Positions 26,096 to 37,300 of a stretch of 64,000 bases of DNA are shown here, in pieces. Below the pieces are notes generated by a model that saw only the letters and a list, made by a program, of their open reading frames with translations, did not search any database and was not told the DNA's origin. Numbering within the stretch: position 1 is the stretch's first letter; each line of letters starts with the position of its first letter. The position numbers and the translations under genes were made by a program. The stretch is from UBA1941 sp046329555 (lineage in GTDB: Bacteria; Bacteroidota; Bacteroidia; Chitinophagales; LD1), in assembly GCA_046329555.1 (NCBI GenBank), contig JAXLUK010000003.1, positions 124,001 through 188,000 on the forward strand, given 5' to 3'.

Positions 26096-28213
26096 TTAAA
26101 ATTCCGTTGTGCGTTCCAGCAATGTCTTTGGCACGCTGAAACGCTCGCCATATTTAGCTTTCAGTTCGTTGGCACGCGCAATAAACTGCGGTATGCCGTA
26201 GTCGTTGATGAATTGCAACGTGCCGCCTTTAAACGGAGCAAAGCCCCATCCGAACACCGATCCGATGTTACCATCAGCCACCGACGTAAACACGCCTTCT
26301 TCCATACACCGAACGGTTTCTAAACATTGGATAAACAGCATTCGATCAATCATATCTTGCTGATTTAAGTCAGCCGTATGCGGAAACAAACTGGCTAATC
26401 CAGTCCACAGCGTTTTCTTGCCGTCTTTTTCCTTTGGATAATCATAAAAGCCACCACCTTTGGCCTTACCTTCTCTTCCGGCTTCAATCATTTTATCAAT
26501 CACCGGATAGGCAGAACTTTCGGGAATAGCTTTTCCTTCTGCTTTTAAATCTTCAATAGTTTGTTTGCGGATGTGGGCAATTAAAGAAAGCGACACTTCA
26601 TCGGTAAGTGCCAACGGACCAACGGGCATGCCGGCTTGCAATCCGGCCGATTCGATAGCGCGCGGATGATTACCTTCTGACAGCAGAGAAATTCCCTCTA
26701 ACACATACGTTGCAAACACTCTGGAAGTATAGAACCCGCGCGAATCGTTCACTACAATCGGCGTCTTCTTAATTTGCTTCACAAAATCGAAAGCCCGCGC
26801 CAAGGTATGATCGCTGGTTTTCTTTCCCACAATAATTTCCACCAACGGCATGCGGTCGGCCGGTGAAAAGAAATGTAGTCCGATGAATTGTTCTGGTCGC
26901 AAAGATTTTTCCGCCAAACCTGTAATGGGCAAAGTAGAGGTATTAGAGGCGAATACACCATCGGCATTCATTTGAGCTTCCGCTTCTGCAGTTACTTTTG
27001 CTTTCAGCTCGCGATTTTCAAATACGGCTTCAATAATCAAATCGCATCCCTGAAGCAAGCCGGCATCGGCAGTTGGGGTAATGCGCGCTAAAATTTCTGC
27101 CGCCTTTTCTTTGGTAGTTTTTCCCTTGCTGATGCGTTTCTTCAGCAAGCCATCGCTATACGCTTTTCCTTTTTCAGCGCTCTCTTGCGAAACATCCTTC
27201 AACACCACGTCTATACCACTCATCGCGCAAGCATAAGCAATGCCGCTGCCCATCATGCCGGCGCCAAGGACTCCAACTTTCTTAAACGAAAACTTTTCAT
27301 CGATTTTCGGGCGCGATTTACCGGCGTTCAATGCGTTCAGTTGCTTCCAGAAAACATTGATCATATTCTTGGCCACTTTACCGGAAGCCAATTCAGCAAA
27401 ATACCGCGATTCAATTCGCGTTGCCGTTTCTATATCAACTACACTTCCTTCCACCGCTGTTGCCATAATAGCCAGCGGTGCAGGATAGTTGTTATATGTT
27501 TTCTTTGCCAACATGGCTGGTGCCACCGGCAGCATCATGGCCACTTTTGGATTGTTAGCCGCCCCGCCAGGAATTTTGTACCCATCTTCATCCCATGGTT
27601 GCCTCGCTGATTTTTTAGACAGCACCCATGCCTTGGCCTTCTGTAACAATTCCTGTTGATCAGCTGCCAAATCATGAATCAGGCCATTGGCCAACGCATC
27701 CTTCGGAGAAACCTTCTTCCCTTCGGATAGAAAGGGCAAAGATGGCTGTAATCCAATCAGGCGCACCATGCGGGTAATCCCCCCTCCGCCGGGTAACAAG
27801 CCAAGCGTGACTTCCGGTAGCCCCAATTGAATTTTGTTGTTATCAATGGAAATGCGATGGTGACAGGCCAGGCATACTTCAAATCCGCCGCCCAGCGCCG
27901 TACCATTGATGGCAGCGGCAACAGGTTTGCCTTGCGTTTCCAACCAACGCAGCCCGGCTTTAAACGCTTCTGCCTGCTCAAAGAAATAGCGGGCATTAGT
28001 TTCAGCAAACATTTCGTCAATATCTGCGCCAGCCAGAAAAGTATCTTTTGCAGAGGTGATAATAACCCCCCGCAGATCTTTGTCTTGTTGCAATTGTTCA
28101 AAGGCTGATTGTAAAGCAGCACCGAACGCTTTATTAATTACATTGGCTGATTTGCCGGGATTATCTAGGGTGAGCGTTACAATATTATCAGCGTCTTTTT
28201 CGTAGCGGATCAT
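26096..28213 (-). CDS. fadJ: Bifunctional enoyl-CoA hydratase / 3-hydroxyacyl-CoA dehydrogenase
   Basis: The protein has 705 residues. The N-terminal crotonase domain (1-190) has the oxyanion-hole segment 'DTFLAGADIDEMF' and the catalytic glutamates in 'LGLPEVTLGLLPGGGG'. The NAD-binding Rossmann domain starts 'KVGVLGAGMMGSGIAYACA' (about 310). The dehydrogenase motif 'GLHFFSPADRMPLVEII' carries the catalytic His, and 'VVNDSRGFYTSRV' precedes the C-terminal helical domains. It catalyses the hydration and oxidation steps of fatty-acid beta-oxidation. It could equally be called FadB-like. No thiolase gene is adjacent. ribH follows in the same direction. Confidence 0.93.
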   Translation of the reverse strand: MIRYEKDADNIVTLTLDNPGKSANVINKAFGAALQSAFEQLQQDKDLRGVIITSAKDTFLAGADIDEMFAETNARYFFEQAEAFKAGLRWLETQGKPVAAAINGTALGGGFEVCLACHHRISIDNNKIQLGLPEVTLGLLPGGGGITRMVRLIGLQPSLPFLSEGKKVSPKDALANGLIHDLAADQQELLQKAKAWVLSKKSARQPWDEDGYKIPGGAANNPKVAMMLPVAPAMLAKKTYNNYPAPLAIMATAVEGSVVDIETATRIESRYFAELASGKVAKNMINVFWKQLNALNAGKSRPKIDEKFSFKKVGVLGAGMMGSGIAYACAMSGIDVVLKDVSQESAEKGKAYSDGLLKKRISKGKTTKEKAAEILARITPTADAGLLQGCDLIIEAVFENRELKAKVTAEAEAQMNADGVFASNTSTLPITGLAEKSLRPEQFIGLHFFSPADRMPLVEIIVGKKTSDHTLARAFDFVKQIKKTPIVVNDSRGFYTSRVFATYVLEGISLLSEGNHPRAIESAGLQAGMPVGPLALTDEVSLSLIAHIRKQTIEDLKAEGKAIPESSAYPVIDKMIEAGREGKAKGGGFYDYPKEKDGKKTLWTGLASLFPHTADLNQQDMIDRMLFIQCLETVRCMEEGVFTSVADGNIGSVFGWGFAPFKGGTLQFINDYGIPQFIARANELKAKYGERFSVPKTLLERTTEF

Positions 28214-28229
28214 GCAGTAAATTTGCGAA

Positions 28230-28261
28230 CGAATTAAGGAGTAAAAACCAGAACCTGCAAA
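28230..28261 (-). promoter_or_regulatory. Promoter of fadJ-ribH
   Basis: On the minus strand TTTG (28258-28261), a 20-bp spacer and TTAATTCG (28230-28237) resemble the Bacteroidetes consensus TTTG-N19-20-TAnnTTTG, with two deviations in the -7. It lies directly upstream of the fadJ start. Confidence 0.5.
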
Positions 28262-28301
28262 CGAATAATAGCTATTCTGGCATAACTATTAACTTAACGA
28301 A

Positions 28302-28568
28302 ATGAAATACGTTGTTATTGGTAAACCATCTGGATTAGCGCTAGAAGATATTATGAAGGTTTATCCGCGCCATGTTATGGTTATAGAAAACTTGATGAAG
28401 ACGGGGGATATCATCGGTATTGGCCCCTTTACAGATTTTGGGAACATGGCTATTTTTAAATCACGGGAGACTGCGGAGCGGTATATGCGTGAAGACCCCT
28501 TTATTCTTGAAGGCATTGTGGTTGATGTCACCTTACACGAATGGCGCGATAGTATCGAGAGTAAATAA
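28302..28568 (+). CDS. YciI-family protein
   Basis: The protein has 88 residues, a single ferredoxin-like alpha/beta domain. It has the family's features: an N-terminal strand 'MKYVVIGKP', the central 'IGIGPFTDFGNMAIFKS' strands, and the 'REDPFILEGIV' segment (DPF motif). YciI-like proteins are small cytoplasmic proteins of mostly unknown activity. It is transcribed away from fadJ and ends at a shared terminator facing the ribosomal operon. Confidence 0.75.
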   Translation: MKYVVIGKPSGLALEDIMKVYPRHVMVIENLMKTGDIIGIGPFTDFGNMAIFKSRETAERYMREDPFILEGIVVDVTLHEWRDSIESK

Positions 28569-28569
28569 A

Positions 28570-28593
28570 AAAAGCTCCTTCACAGGAGCTTTT
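28570..28593. terminator. Bidirectional terminator between YciI gene and rplV
   Basis: AAAAGCTCCT and its exact complement AGGAGCTTTT are separated by TCAC. The A/T ends provide a T-tract in both directions, so it serves the two converging transcripts. It shows that the ribosomal cluster ends after rplV. Confidence 0.85.
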
Positions 28594-28613
28594 CTAATAC
28601 AGTTGATAAGAAC

Positions 28614-28994
28614 TTATTTTGCTTCTGCTTCTGAAGCGGATTCAAATTCTACCGGATTCTTGCTATCTACCTTAATGGTAACGTGATTGCTGCGCTTGCG
28701 CAAGCGGTAAGCACGACCTTGAGGAGCTGGCAGGAAACGCTTTACTGTAGCGCCCTGATTCACATAAGCTTCTTTCACGAACAATTCGTGATCTTCAGGC
28801 TTCAGGCCATTTTTTTGTTCCCAGTTGTTGATGGCGCTCTTCAACAATTTTTCCAGTTTCAGCGCTGATTCTTTCTTGGTGAACTTCAGAATGCTTAAAG
28901 CTTCTTCTACTTTCTTTCCGCGGATTAAATCCACCACCAGGCGGGTTTTACGCGGAGAGGTTGGGTTATTGCGGAGGTGTGCTACTGCTTCCAT
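28614..28994 (-). CDS. rplV: 50S ribosomal protein L22
   Basis: The protein has 126 residues. The start 'MEAVAHLRNNPTSPRKTRLV' and the beta-hairpin tip region 'RFLPAPQGRAYRLRKRSNHV' are diagnostic of L22, which lines the exit tunnel. In the usual S10 operon rpsC follows at once. Here the cluster ends with this gene and a terminator. Confidence 0.97.
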   Translation of the reverse strand: MEAVAHLRNNPTSPRKTRLVVDLIRGKKVEEALSILKFTKKESALKLEKLLKSAINNWEQKNGLKPEDHELFVKEAYVNQGATVKRFLPAPQGRAYRLRKRSNHVTIKVDSKNPVEFESASEAEAK

Positions 28995-29056
28995 GCTTTT
29001 TATTTTATGGGTTTATCTGCAGAACAGAATAAACATCAAATTTTACGATTATCGAA

Positions 29057-29326
29057 TTATTTCACCTTTTTAGATGAGTGCCCTTTGAACTGGCGTGTTG
29101 GACTGAATTCACCCAGTTTATGACCCACCATGTTTTCCGTAACATACACCGGAATAAATTTCTGTCCGTTGTGAACAGCAAAAGTATGCCCTACGAAATC
29201 AGGCCGAATCATGCTGCTGCGCGACCAGGTTTTAATCACAGATTTTTTAGTTCCGGCATTCATGGCATCCACTTTCTTTTCCAGTTTGAATGCTACGTAA
29301 GGTCCTTTTTTAATTGAACGTCCCAT
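29057..29326 (-). CDS. rpsS: 30S ribosomal protein S19
   Basis: The protein has 89 residues. 'MGRSIKKGPYVAFKL', 'KTWSRSSMIRPDFVGHTFAV' and 'MVGHKLGEFSPTRQFKGH' are conserved S19 segments. It binds the 16S head near the decoding region. It lies between rplB and rplV in the canonical order. Confidence 0.98.
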   Translation of the reverse strand: MGRSIKKGPYVAFKLEKKVDAMNAGTKKSVIKTWSRSSMIRPDFVGHTFAVHNGQKFIPVYVTENMVGHKLGEFSPTRQFKGHSSKKVK

Positions 29327-29352
29327 GTTTATTTTTTAACTGCTTGGGTTAA

Positions 29353-30201
29353 TTATTTGTTATTCTGATTAGCGATTGCTCCTTTACGGCGTTGAATAAT
29401 CACCTTGTTAGAAGCTTTTTTCGGCGTGCGTGTCTTGTAACCTTTCGCCTTAATGCTGGTACGTGAGCGTGGGTGACCACCAGAAGCGCGACCTTCGCCA
29501 CCACCCATCGGGTGATCTACCGGGTTCATCGCTACGGCGCGGGTACGCGGCTTGCGGCCCAGCCAGCGCATACGTCCGGCTTTACCTAATGATTGCAGGT
29601 TGTGGTCGCTGTTGGAAACCGTTCCCACTGTGGCCAGGCATGATTTCAGGATTTTACGGATTTCACCGCTTGGCATTTTGATTACTACATACTTATCTTC
29701 TTTCGCCATTAACTGGGCAGAAGAACCTGCAGAGCGCACGATGTTTCCACCGCGGCCAGGGTGCAATTCGATATTGTGGATGATAGAACCCAATGGAATA
29801 TTTTCCATCGGCAGTGTATTTCCGATTTCCGGAGCTACGTTCTTACCAGAGATTACTTTCTGTCCCACTTTGATACCGCTTGGAGCCAGGATGTAGCGCT
29901 TTTCGCCATCGGTATATTGTACTAACGCGATGAAAGCGGTACGATTCGGATCGTATTCTACGGATACTACCGTAGCTTCTATGTCGAATTTGTCGCGCTT
30001 GAAATCAATCAAACGATAGCGACGCTTGTGACCTCCGCCGCGGTAGCGAACAGTGAGGTGACCAGAGGAGTTACGTCCGCCAGAAGATTTGATTGGTTTA
30101 ATCAAGCTCTTCTCTGGCTTGTTAGTGGTAATTTCCTCGAAATTGAGCAGCGTGGTAAAGCGCAGGCTCGGCGTTGTTGGTTTATATTTTTTGATACCCA
30201 T
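29353..30201 (-). CDS. rplB: 50S ribosomal protein L2
   Basis: The protein has 282 residues. It has 'NSSGHLTVRYRGGGHKRRYR' near the N-terminus and the C-terminal 'VAMNPVDHPMGGGEGRASGG' containing the conserved His that contacts the peptidyl-transferase region. Position and order (after rplW, before rpsS) are canonical. Confidence 0.98.
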   Translation of the reverse strand: MGIKKYKPTTPSLRFTTLLNFEEITTNKPEKSLIKPIKSSGGRNSSGHLTVRYRGGGHKRRYRLIDFKRDKFDIEATVVSVEYDPNRTAFIALVQYTDGEKRYILAPSGIKVGQKVISGKNVAPEIGNTLPMENIPLGSIIHNIELHPGRGGNIVRSAGSSAQLMAKEDKYVVIKMPSGEIRKILKSCLATVGTVSNSDHNLQSLGKAGRMRWLGRKPRTRAVAMNPVDHPMGGGEGRASGGHPRSRTSIKAKGYKTRTPKKASNKVIIQRRKGAIANQNNK

Positions 30202-30224
30202 TGCTAGTCTCTTTAATCAGTGAA

Positions 30225-30518
30225 TTAAGCGTTACCGTAGAAGTCGATAGTTTGACCTTCTTTCAGGGTTACATAAGCTTTTTTATACGCCGGCTTCATT
30301 CCTTTGGCGATTCCTTTCTTGGTGTAGCGCATTTTCAATTTTCCGGGAATAACGGCAGTATTTACATCTTCTACCGTAACGGCATACATATTCTCAATAG
30401 CCTTTTTGATTTCCAGACGATTGGCATCGCGGTTAACGCGGAAGGCGTAGCGGTTTAGTTTTTCACCGAGCTTAGTCGATTTTTCGGTGATGATCGGCTT
30501 TATTAATACGTTGTTCAT
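30225..30518 (-). CDS. rplW: 50S ribosomal protein L23
   Basis: The protein has 97 residues. 'LIKPIITEKSTKLGEKLNRY' and 'FRVNRDANRLEIKKAIENMY' are typical of L23, the docking site for trigger factor and SRP at the tunnel exit. It follows rplD by 9 nt. Confidence 0.97.
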   Translation of the reverse strand: MNNVLIKPIITEKSTKLGEKLNRYAFRVNRDANRLEIKKAIENMYAVTVEDVNTAVIPGKLKMRYTKKGIAKGMKPAYKKAYVTLKEGQTIDFYGNA

Positions 30519-30527
30519 TGCTCGTGC

Positions 30528-31160
30528 TTAGTTGTTTTGGAAATTGGTTTCAATTGCCTTAAGCGCTGCTTCCGTAAGGATAATTTTATTGGCGCTCATC
30601 ATATCGAACACATTGGTACCTACCGCATCTGCTACCAGGGCGTTAGGAATATTACGAGATGACAGGAATACATTCTTGTTGGCTTCGCCAATTAAAATCA
30701 GCGATTTGCTTTCTGCTACGTTCAGGTTTTTCAGAATAGCAGTGAAGTCTTTCGTTTTAATAGCACCTAACTTCAAATCATCAACAATGATGATATTGTT
30801 GTCTTTCGCCTTATAAGTGAATACGGTCTTCTTTGCCGTGTCTTTTACTTTTTTGTTCAGCTTGAAATCGTAGCTGTGTGGCTTTGGACCGAAAACCCGG
30901 CCACCACCGCGCACCAGCGGAGATTTCATATCACCACGGCGAGCGCCGCCTGTACCTTTCTGGCGGAAAGCTTTTTTAGTAGTGCGGGCAATTTCCCAAC
31001 GTTCTTTAGACTTGTGCGTTCCCTGACGCTGCGCAGCCTGAAACTGGCGAACAGCCAACCACACGGCATGGTCATTAGGTTCAACACCAAAAATACTGTC
31101 TGATAATTCCACTTCGCGGCCGGTTCCTTTGCCGTCTTGATTCAATACCTGTACTTTCAT
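30528..31160 (-). CDS. rplD: 50S ribosomal protein L4
   Basis: The protein has 210 residues. 'RQKGTGGARRGDMKSPLVRG' is the conserved tunnel-loop motif (KGTGRAR-like), and the C-terminal domain has 'IVDDLKLGAIKTKDF' and 'NVFDMMSANKIILTEAAL'. L4 normally follows rpsJ-rplC. Here it is the first gene of the cluster, behind its own strong promoter. Confidence 0.97.
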   Translation of the reverse strand: MKVQVLNQDGKGTGREVELSDSIFGVEPNDHAVWLAVRQFQAAQRQGTHKSKERWEIARTTKKAFRQKGTGGARRGDMKSPLVRGGGRVFGPKPHSYDFKLNKKVKDTAKKTVFTYKAKDNNIIIVDDLKLGAIKTKDFTAILKNLNVAESKSLILIGEANKNVFLSSRNIPNALVADAVGTNVFDMMSANKIILTEAALKAIETNFQNN

Positions 31161-31281
31161 CGCATATAAGTTTTTAAGTTTCTCACTGAAATGAATGCAC
31201 AGAATTACCGCCTGGGGCGGTTACGGTCTGCGAAGCCATTTCAAGGAAACGATACCCATCCGGTTTTCCGGAAAGGGAGCG

Positions 31282-31312
31282 CAAAAATAGAAAAGCCCAC
31301 CAAATAAACAAA
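31282..31312 (-). promoter_or_regulatory. Strong Bacteroidetes-type promoter of the rplD cluster
   Basis: On the minus strand TTTG (31309-31312), a 19-bp spacer and TATTTTTG (31282-31289) match the consensus exactly. This leaves a leader of about 115 nt before rplD. It explains how the truncated S10 fragment is expressed without rpsJ and rplC. Confidence 0.8.
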
Positions 31313-31338
31313 CCGATTATATAAATTCCTTTCAATAA

Positions 31339-31369
31339 AAAAGGGCCGGAGTAACTCCCCCGACCCTTT
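31339..31369 (-). terminator. Terminator behind giant SprB gene 1
   Basis: On the minus strand AAAGGGTCGG pairs with CCGGCCCTTT (one G-U and a short bulge), and a run of six T follows. It lies 20 nt after the stop of the giant gene and before the rplD promoter, insulating the two. Confidence 0.8.
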
Positions 31370-31388
31370 CCTTTTGTATCTCAATGAA

Positions 31389-34300
31389 TTAACGCATCAG
31401 CGTAACCGTTCCACTCTTGGATTCCTTATGACCATCGAAGAACAGAATATCCATTTGGTAGGTGTATGTATCGAATTCACACATTTTTCCGCGGAACATC
31501 CCATCCCATCCATATGGCTTGGTTTGATCAATGCCATTGGGTTGTTCCGGATCATCGTAAACCTTTTCGCCCCAACGATTCCAAACCTGCACACTGGCTG
31601 ATTTGGCACCCAGTACGGCAAACTGGAAGCGGTCGTTCAATCCATCTCCGTTAGGCGTAAATGCCGTTGGCATGAATATGGCACCTTCGGTGCGAACCTG
31701 TATTTGAACCGTATCACTGGCGGTGCAACCTCTTGCATTAACCATGGTTACAATGATGGTTTGCGTAGTTTGAGGCGTGATAGTTGGATTAGTACAGTTG
31801 GTTGAATCACCACAACCCGAGAAGTTAAACGGATCTATGGCCGTCCAGCGATATCCGGTTATCACCGTATCAGAAATACCTGAAGCGTTCAATTGAACCT
31901 CTTGTCCTTTCAATACCACTTCAGCATTAGCCGATAGATTTACTGAAACATCAGTGCTTGAAGTTACGGTAAAGGTACTTACACCTTCACAACCGTTCGC
32001 ATCGCGGACAATAATGGAGAACGTTCCCGCTGTCAGATTGCGGATGGTGTCTCCGCTTTGTGTAATGCCATTGAAAATGTAAATGTACGGAGCGCGACCG
32101 CCCGTCGCTTGAACCACAGCATAACCGTTACTGCTGCTCAAACAAGTAGTGCTGGAAGCGGCTGTGGTTACTGAAATTGGCGCTGGCGACTGAATACGGG
32201 CACTGTCAACTTTCTGACATCCTGCAGCATCCGTTACCGTTACCAAATACAAGCCATCAGTAAGGTTAGTGGCAACATGACCCGATTGTCCACCCACATT
32301 CCAGTTATAGGCATAAGGAATAGCACCGCCGCTTACCGCTACTGAAACAAATCCATTGTCTCCGCCCGAACAGGTTGGATTGCTGCTGGAAATTGTGGTA
32401 AACATCGGATTAGGCTGACCGTTAACCGTAATGCTGCCATGCTGCGAGCATCCGTTTGAATCGGTAACAATTACCGCATAAACACCGCCGGCTACATTAT
32501 TCTGGAAAGAATCGGTAACAAAGTTGTTCCACAGATACTGATATGGACGAGTTCCTCCGGTATGAGAAACAGCCACCGATCCAGTAGTAGTTTGACAAGA
32601 AGGATCTGTCTTAACCATATTGATTTTTAAAGAATCAGCCTCTTTAACTACAGCGCATAAGGTAGCTACACATCCGCGACTATCCGTGATAGAAGCGCAA
32701 TACGTACCACCATTCAGATTGTGTAAATCTTCGTTAATGGTGAGCGGCGTACCACCTATGCTGCCATTAAACCACTGATAAGTATATGGAGGCGTTCCAT
32801 AATAAACCGACAAATCAATATCGCCGTCCTGATTGCCTTTACATTTTACGTTGCGAACAATAGGCGTGATAATGATACCATCAGGTTCAACCAATACGGC
32901 AGAATCTGTTTTAACGCAACCGCGGCTATCGGTAACGGTCAAACGATAAACGCCACCGGTTAAGCCCGACAAATCTTCAGATGTTGCGCTATTTGACCAC
33001 GCATAAGTAAATGGATAAGTACCACCGGTTACAATCACATCAACTGCGCCATTAGCATCTCCATTACAACGAGGTTGCGTAACGATATGGTTAATGCCAA
33101 TTGCCGAAGGCTCGGTAACAACACCTGAATCCACTGCCTGGCAATTGTTTGCATCGCGAATAACAACAGTGTAGGTACCTGCATTCAATCCGCTAATATC
33201 CTCTGTAGAGGCTCCATTAGACCAACTAAATAGCAAGGTGCCGGTTCCACCAGCTGCAGTCAGATTCAAGGCGCCATTGCCGGCACCATAACAACTGATG
33301 GACGTAGCCTGAATGCTATGGCTGATAGCAGCTGGCTCAACAATCAATACGCTATCGCGATGCTGGCAGCCATTGGCATCAGAGATGATTACAGTAAACC
33401 ATCCACCGCCAATATTGGCCAAGTCTTCTGCTGCACTGAAGTTCGACCACAAGAATGACAAGGTGCCGGTTCCACCAGCAGGAGTTAAATTAACTGCACC
33501 GTTCTGCGCACCATGACAAGTTACGTTGGTTCCACTGATAGTAGAAGTAATCGGTGCTGGTGCAGCCACTGAACCATTCAAGGTAGCCACACAGCCTCCG
33601 GCATCGGCAATCGTTACAGAGTAGTTACCTGCGCCTAGGCCTGTAAGATCTTCGGTAATCGCACCGTTGCTCCAGGTGAAGTTATATGGCGTTAATCCTC
33701 CATTAACAGTCACATCCAAATGTCCATCGTTAGCGCCTGCACAGGTGATATCATATTGTTGAATAGCCGCGACCAATGGATTAGCAGGTTGCGAAACCGT
33801 GGCACTGCCGCTGTTTGAGCAACCGTTGTTATCGGTTACGGTTACGAAGTACGTTCCCGCTGCAACACCTGAAATGCTATCCAGCGTTCCGCCATTACTC
33901 CAGGCATAGCTGTACGGATTAACACCACCGCTCGCTACTACGCGAACCATGCCGGTGTTACCGCCCTGGCAACCAACATTACGTACCGTGAAGCTTAAGC
34001 CCAGGGCTGCAGGCTGACGAACACTATCCGAAGCAGTGGCCGTACAACCATTCTTATCTGTTACAATTACCGTGTAGTTGCCTGCGCCTACGTTGCTCAA
34101 ATTAGCGCTGGTGGCAAAGTTCGACCATAAATAACTATAAGGTGTTGTGCCGCCGCTTACAGTTGAGGTTACTGTGCCATTCGTTCCGCCATTACAAATC
34201 AGGTTAGAACCTGTTGCAGAAGCAGTCAATATAGCTGGCTCAGCAATGCTGCCGTTCAGCGTGGTGCTGCATCCGTTGGCATCGTTAATAGTTACGGAAT

Positions 34301-37300
34301 AATTTCCAGCAGATAATCCACTGATATCTTCAGTAGTGGCGCTGTTGCTCCATGTGAATGCGTATGGCGTACCACCGCCGTTCACTGTAACATCAATGCT
34401 ACCATCGCCGGCACCATTACATGAAATATTGTGTGATACCAATGAGGCTACCAACGCATTGGCCGGCTCTGTTACTGTAGCACTGCCGCTGTTTGAGCAA
34501 CCGTTGTTATCGGTTACGGTTACGAAGTACGTTCCCGCTGCAACACCTGAAATGCTATCCAGCGTTCCGCCATTACTCCAGGCGTAGCTGTACGGATTAA
34601 CACCACCGCTCGCTACTACGCGAACCATGCCGGTGTTACCGCCCTGGCAACCAACATTACGTACCGTGAAGCTTAAGCCCAGGGCTGCAGGCTGACGAAC
34701 ACTATCCGAAGCAGTTGCTGTACAACCATTCTTATCTGTTACAATTACCGTGTAGTTGCCTGCGCCTACGTTGCTCAAATTAGCGCTGGTGGCAAAGTTC
34801 GACCATAAATAACTATAAGGTGTTGTGCCGCCGTTTACAGTTGAGGTTACTGTGCCATTCGTTCCGCCATTACAAATCAGGTTAGAACCTGTTGCAGAAG
34901 CAGTCAATATAGCTGGCTCAGCAATGCTGCCGTTCAGCGTGGTGCTGCATCCGTTGGCATCGTTAATAGTTACGGAATAATTTCCAGCAGATAATCCACT
35001 GATATCTTCAGTAGTGGCGCTGTTGCTCCATGTGAATGCGTATGGCGTACCACCGCCGTTCACTGTAACATCAATGCTACCATCGCCGGCACCATTACAA
35101 GAAATGTTGTGTGATACCAATGAGGCTACCAACGCATTGGCCGGCTCTGTTACTGTAGCACTGCCGCTGTTTGAGCAACCGTTGTTATCGGTTACGGTTA
35201 CGAAGTACGTTCCCGCTGCAACACCTGAAATGCTATCCAGCGTTCCGCCATTACTCCAGGCGTAGCTGTACGGATTAACACCGCCGCTTGCTACTACGCG
35301 AACCATGCCGGTGTTACCGCCCTGGCAACCGACATTACGTACCGTGAAGCTTAAGCCCAGGGCTGCAGGCTGACGAACACTATCCGAAGCAGTTGCTGTA
35401 CAACCATTCTTATCTGTTACAATTACCGTGTAGTTGCCTGCGCCTACGTTGCTCAAATTAGCGCTGGTGGCAAAGTTCGACCATAAGTAACTATAAGGTG
35501 TTGTGCCGCCGTTTACAGTTGAGGTTACTGTGCCATTCGTTCCGCCATTACAAATCAGGTTAGAACCTGTTGCAGAAGCAGTCAATATAGCTGGCTCAGC
35601 TATGCTGCCGTTCAGCGTGGTGCTGCATCCGTTGGCATCGTTAATAGTTACGGAATAATTTCCAGCAGATAATCCACTGATATCTTCAGTAGTGGCGCTG
35701 TTGCTCCATGTGAATGCGTATGGCGTACCACCGCCGTTTACTGTAACATCAATGCTACCATCGCCGGCACCATTACATGAAATATTGTGTGATACCAATG
35801 AGGCTACCAACGCATTGGCCGGCTCTGTTACTGTAGCACTGCCGCTGTTTGAGCAACCGTTGTTATCGGTTACGGTTACGAAGTACGTTCCCGCTGCAAC
35901 ACCTGAAATGCTATCCAGCGTTCCGCCATTACTCCAGGCATAGCTGTACGGATTAACACCGCCGCTTGCTACTACGCGAACTAATCCATCGCTTGCTCCT
36001 TTGCAGGCGATATTTCTCACCGTGAAGCTCAAGCCCAGGGCCGCAGGCTGACGAACACTATCCGCAGCAGTGGCCGTACATCCATTCTTATCTGTTACAA
36101 TTACCGTGTAGTTGCCTGCGCCTACGTTGCTCAAATTAGCGCTGGTGGCAAAGTTCGACCATAAATAACTATAAGGTGTTGTGCCGCCGGTAATAGTTGT
36201 TGTTACGGATCCGTTACTGCCATTTGCACAAGTCAAATCAGTACCAGTAGCGGTAGCCGTTAATGAGTCAGGTTGATTTAAGAAGCCAGAGGCACTTGCC
36301 GTACAGCCGTTGGCATCTGTTACCGTTACGCTGTAGGTTCCGGTATCTAAGCCTGTTAAGGTTGAAGGTGCGTTTAAGTTAACCGTGTTCCAAACATATT
36401 TATAAGGTGAGGTACCCCCCACAGCAACTGCTGCAGCAATACCATCATGTGAGCCGTAACATGTAAGGTCAGTTGTATTGACAGTTACTCTCAGGATGAA
36501 GTTTGGCTGGAATACCCTTGCCGAATCCGTGCTGGTACATCCCTTGGCATCGGTAACCGTAACCTGGAATAATCCAGAACCCAGGTTAGTAATATCCTGT
36601 GTGGTAGCACCAGTAGTCCAAAGATAGGTGTATGCCGGATTACCTCCGCTAACGGTCAAATCAATGGCGCCGGCATTGGTGCCTGCACAAGGCGAATTAG
36701 TTACCACATGACTTAAAGTAAGTGGTTGTGGTTCGTACACTGCGCCATAAGCGTAGGCAGTGCATCCATTTCCATCGCGAACGGTTACGCTATATACACC
36801 GCCCGATAATCCGCTAATTGAGGACGTAGAGGCGCCGTTATTCCAAACATAAGTATATTGAGGTGTACCACCGGAAACGGTTAATGTGACACCGCCGTTG
36901 GCACTTCCGTTGCAGGTTACGCTATCCGCAACAGCACTAACTGCCAATACAGCGGCAGGCTCAGCAATAACCTGATTGGTATCCCGCTGACATCCATTCG
37001 CGTCGGTAACGGTAACCGCATAGGTTCCAACTGGCAAGCGAACCAAGTCTTCAGAAGTTGCTCCATTACTCCAATTGTACTGGAATGGAGGCGTTCCGCC
37101 ATTAGCTGTGATATCCAAATAACCAGTAGAATCGCCTTTACAAAGCACATTGGTGTAAGAAGCTATATTCAAATACAATGGCAGTGGCTGCGTAATTGTT
37201 GCGCCAGTGCTTGCCGTACAGTTATTCTTATCATAAACTGTTACGTTGTAAACTCCGGCACCTACATTCAACAAATCTTCGTTACCATTACCATTACTCC

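Noticed and set aside
34336..35943. Three identical 83-codon plus-strand ORFs 678 bp apart
   Set aside because: Antisense shadows of the tandem array in giant gene 1.
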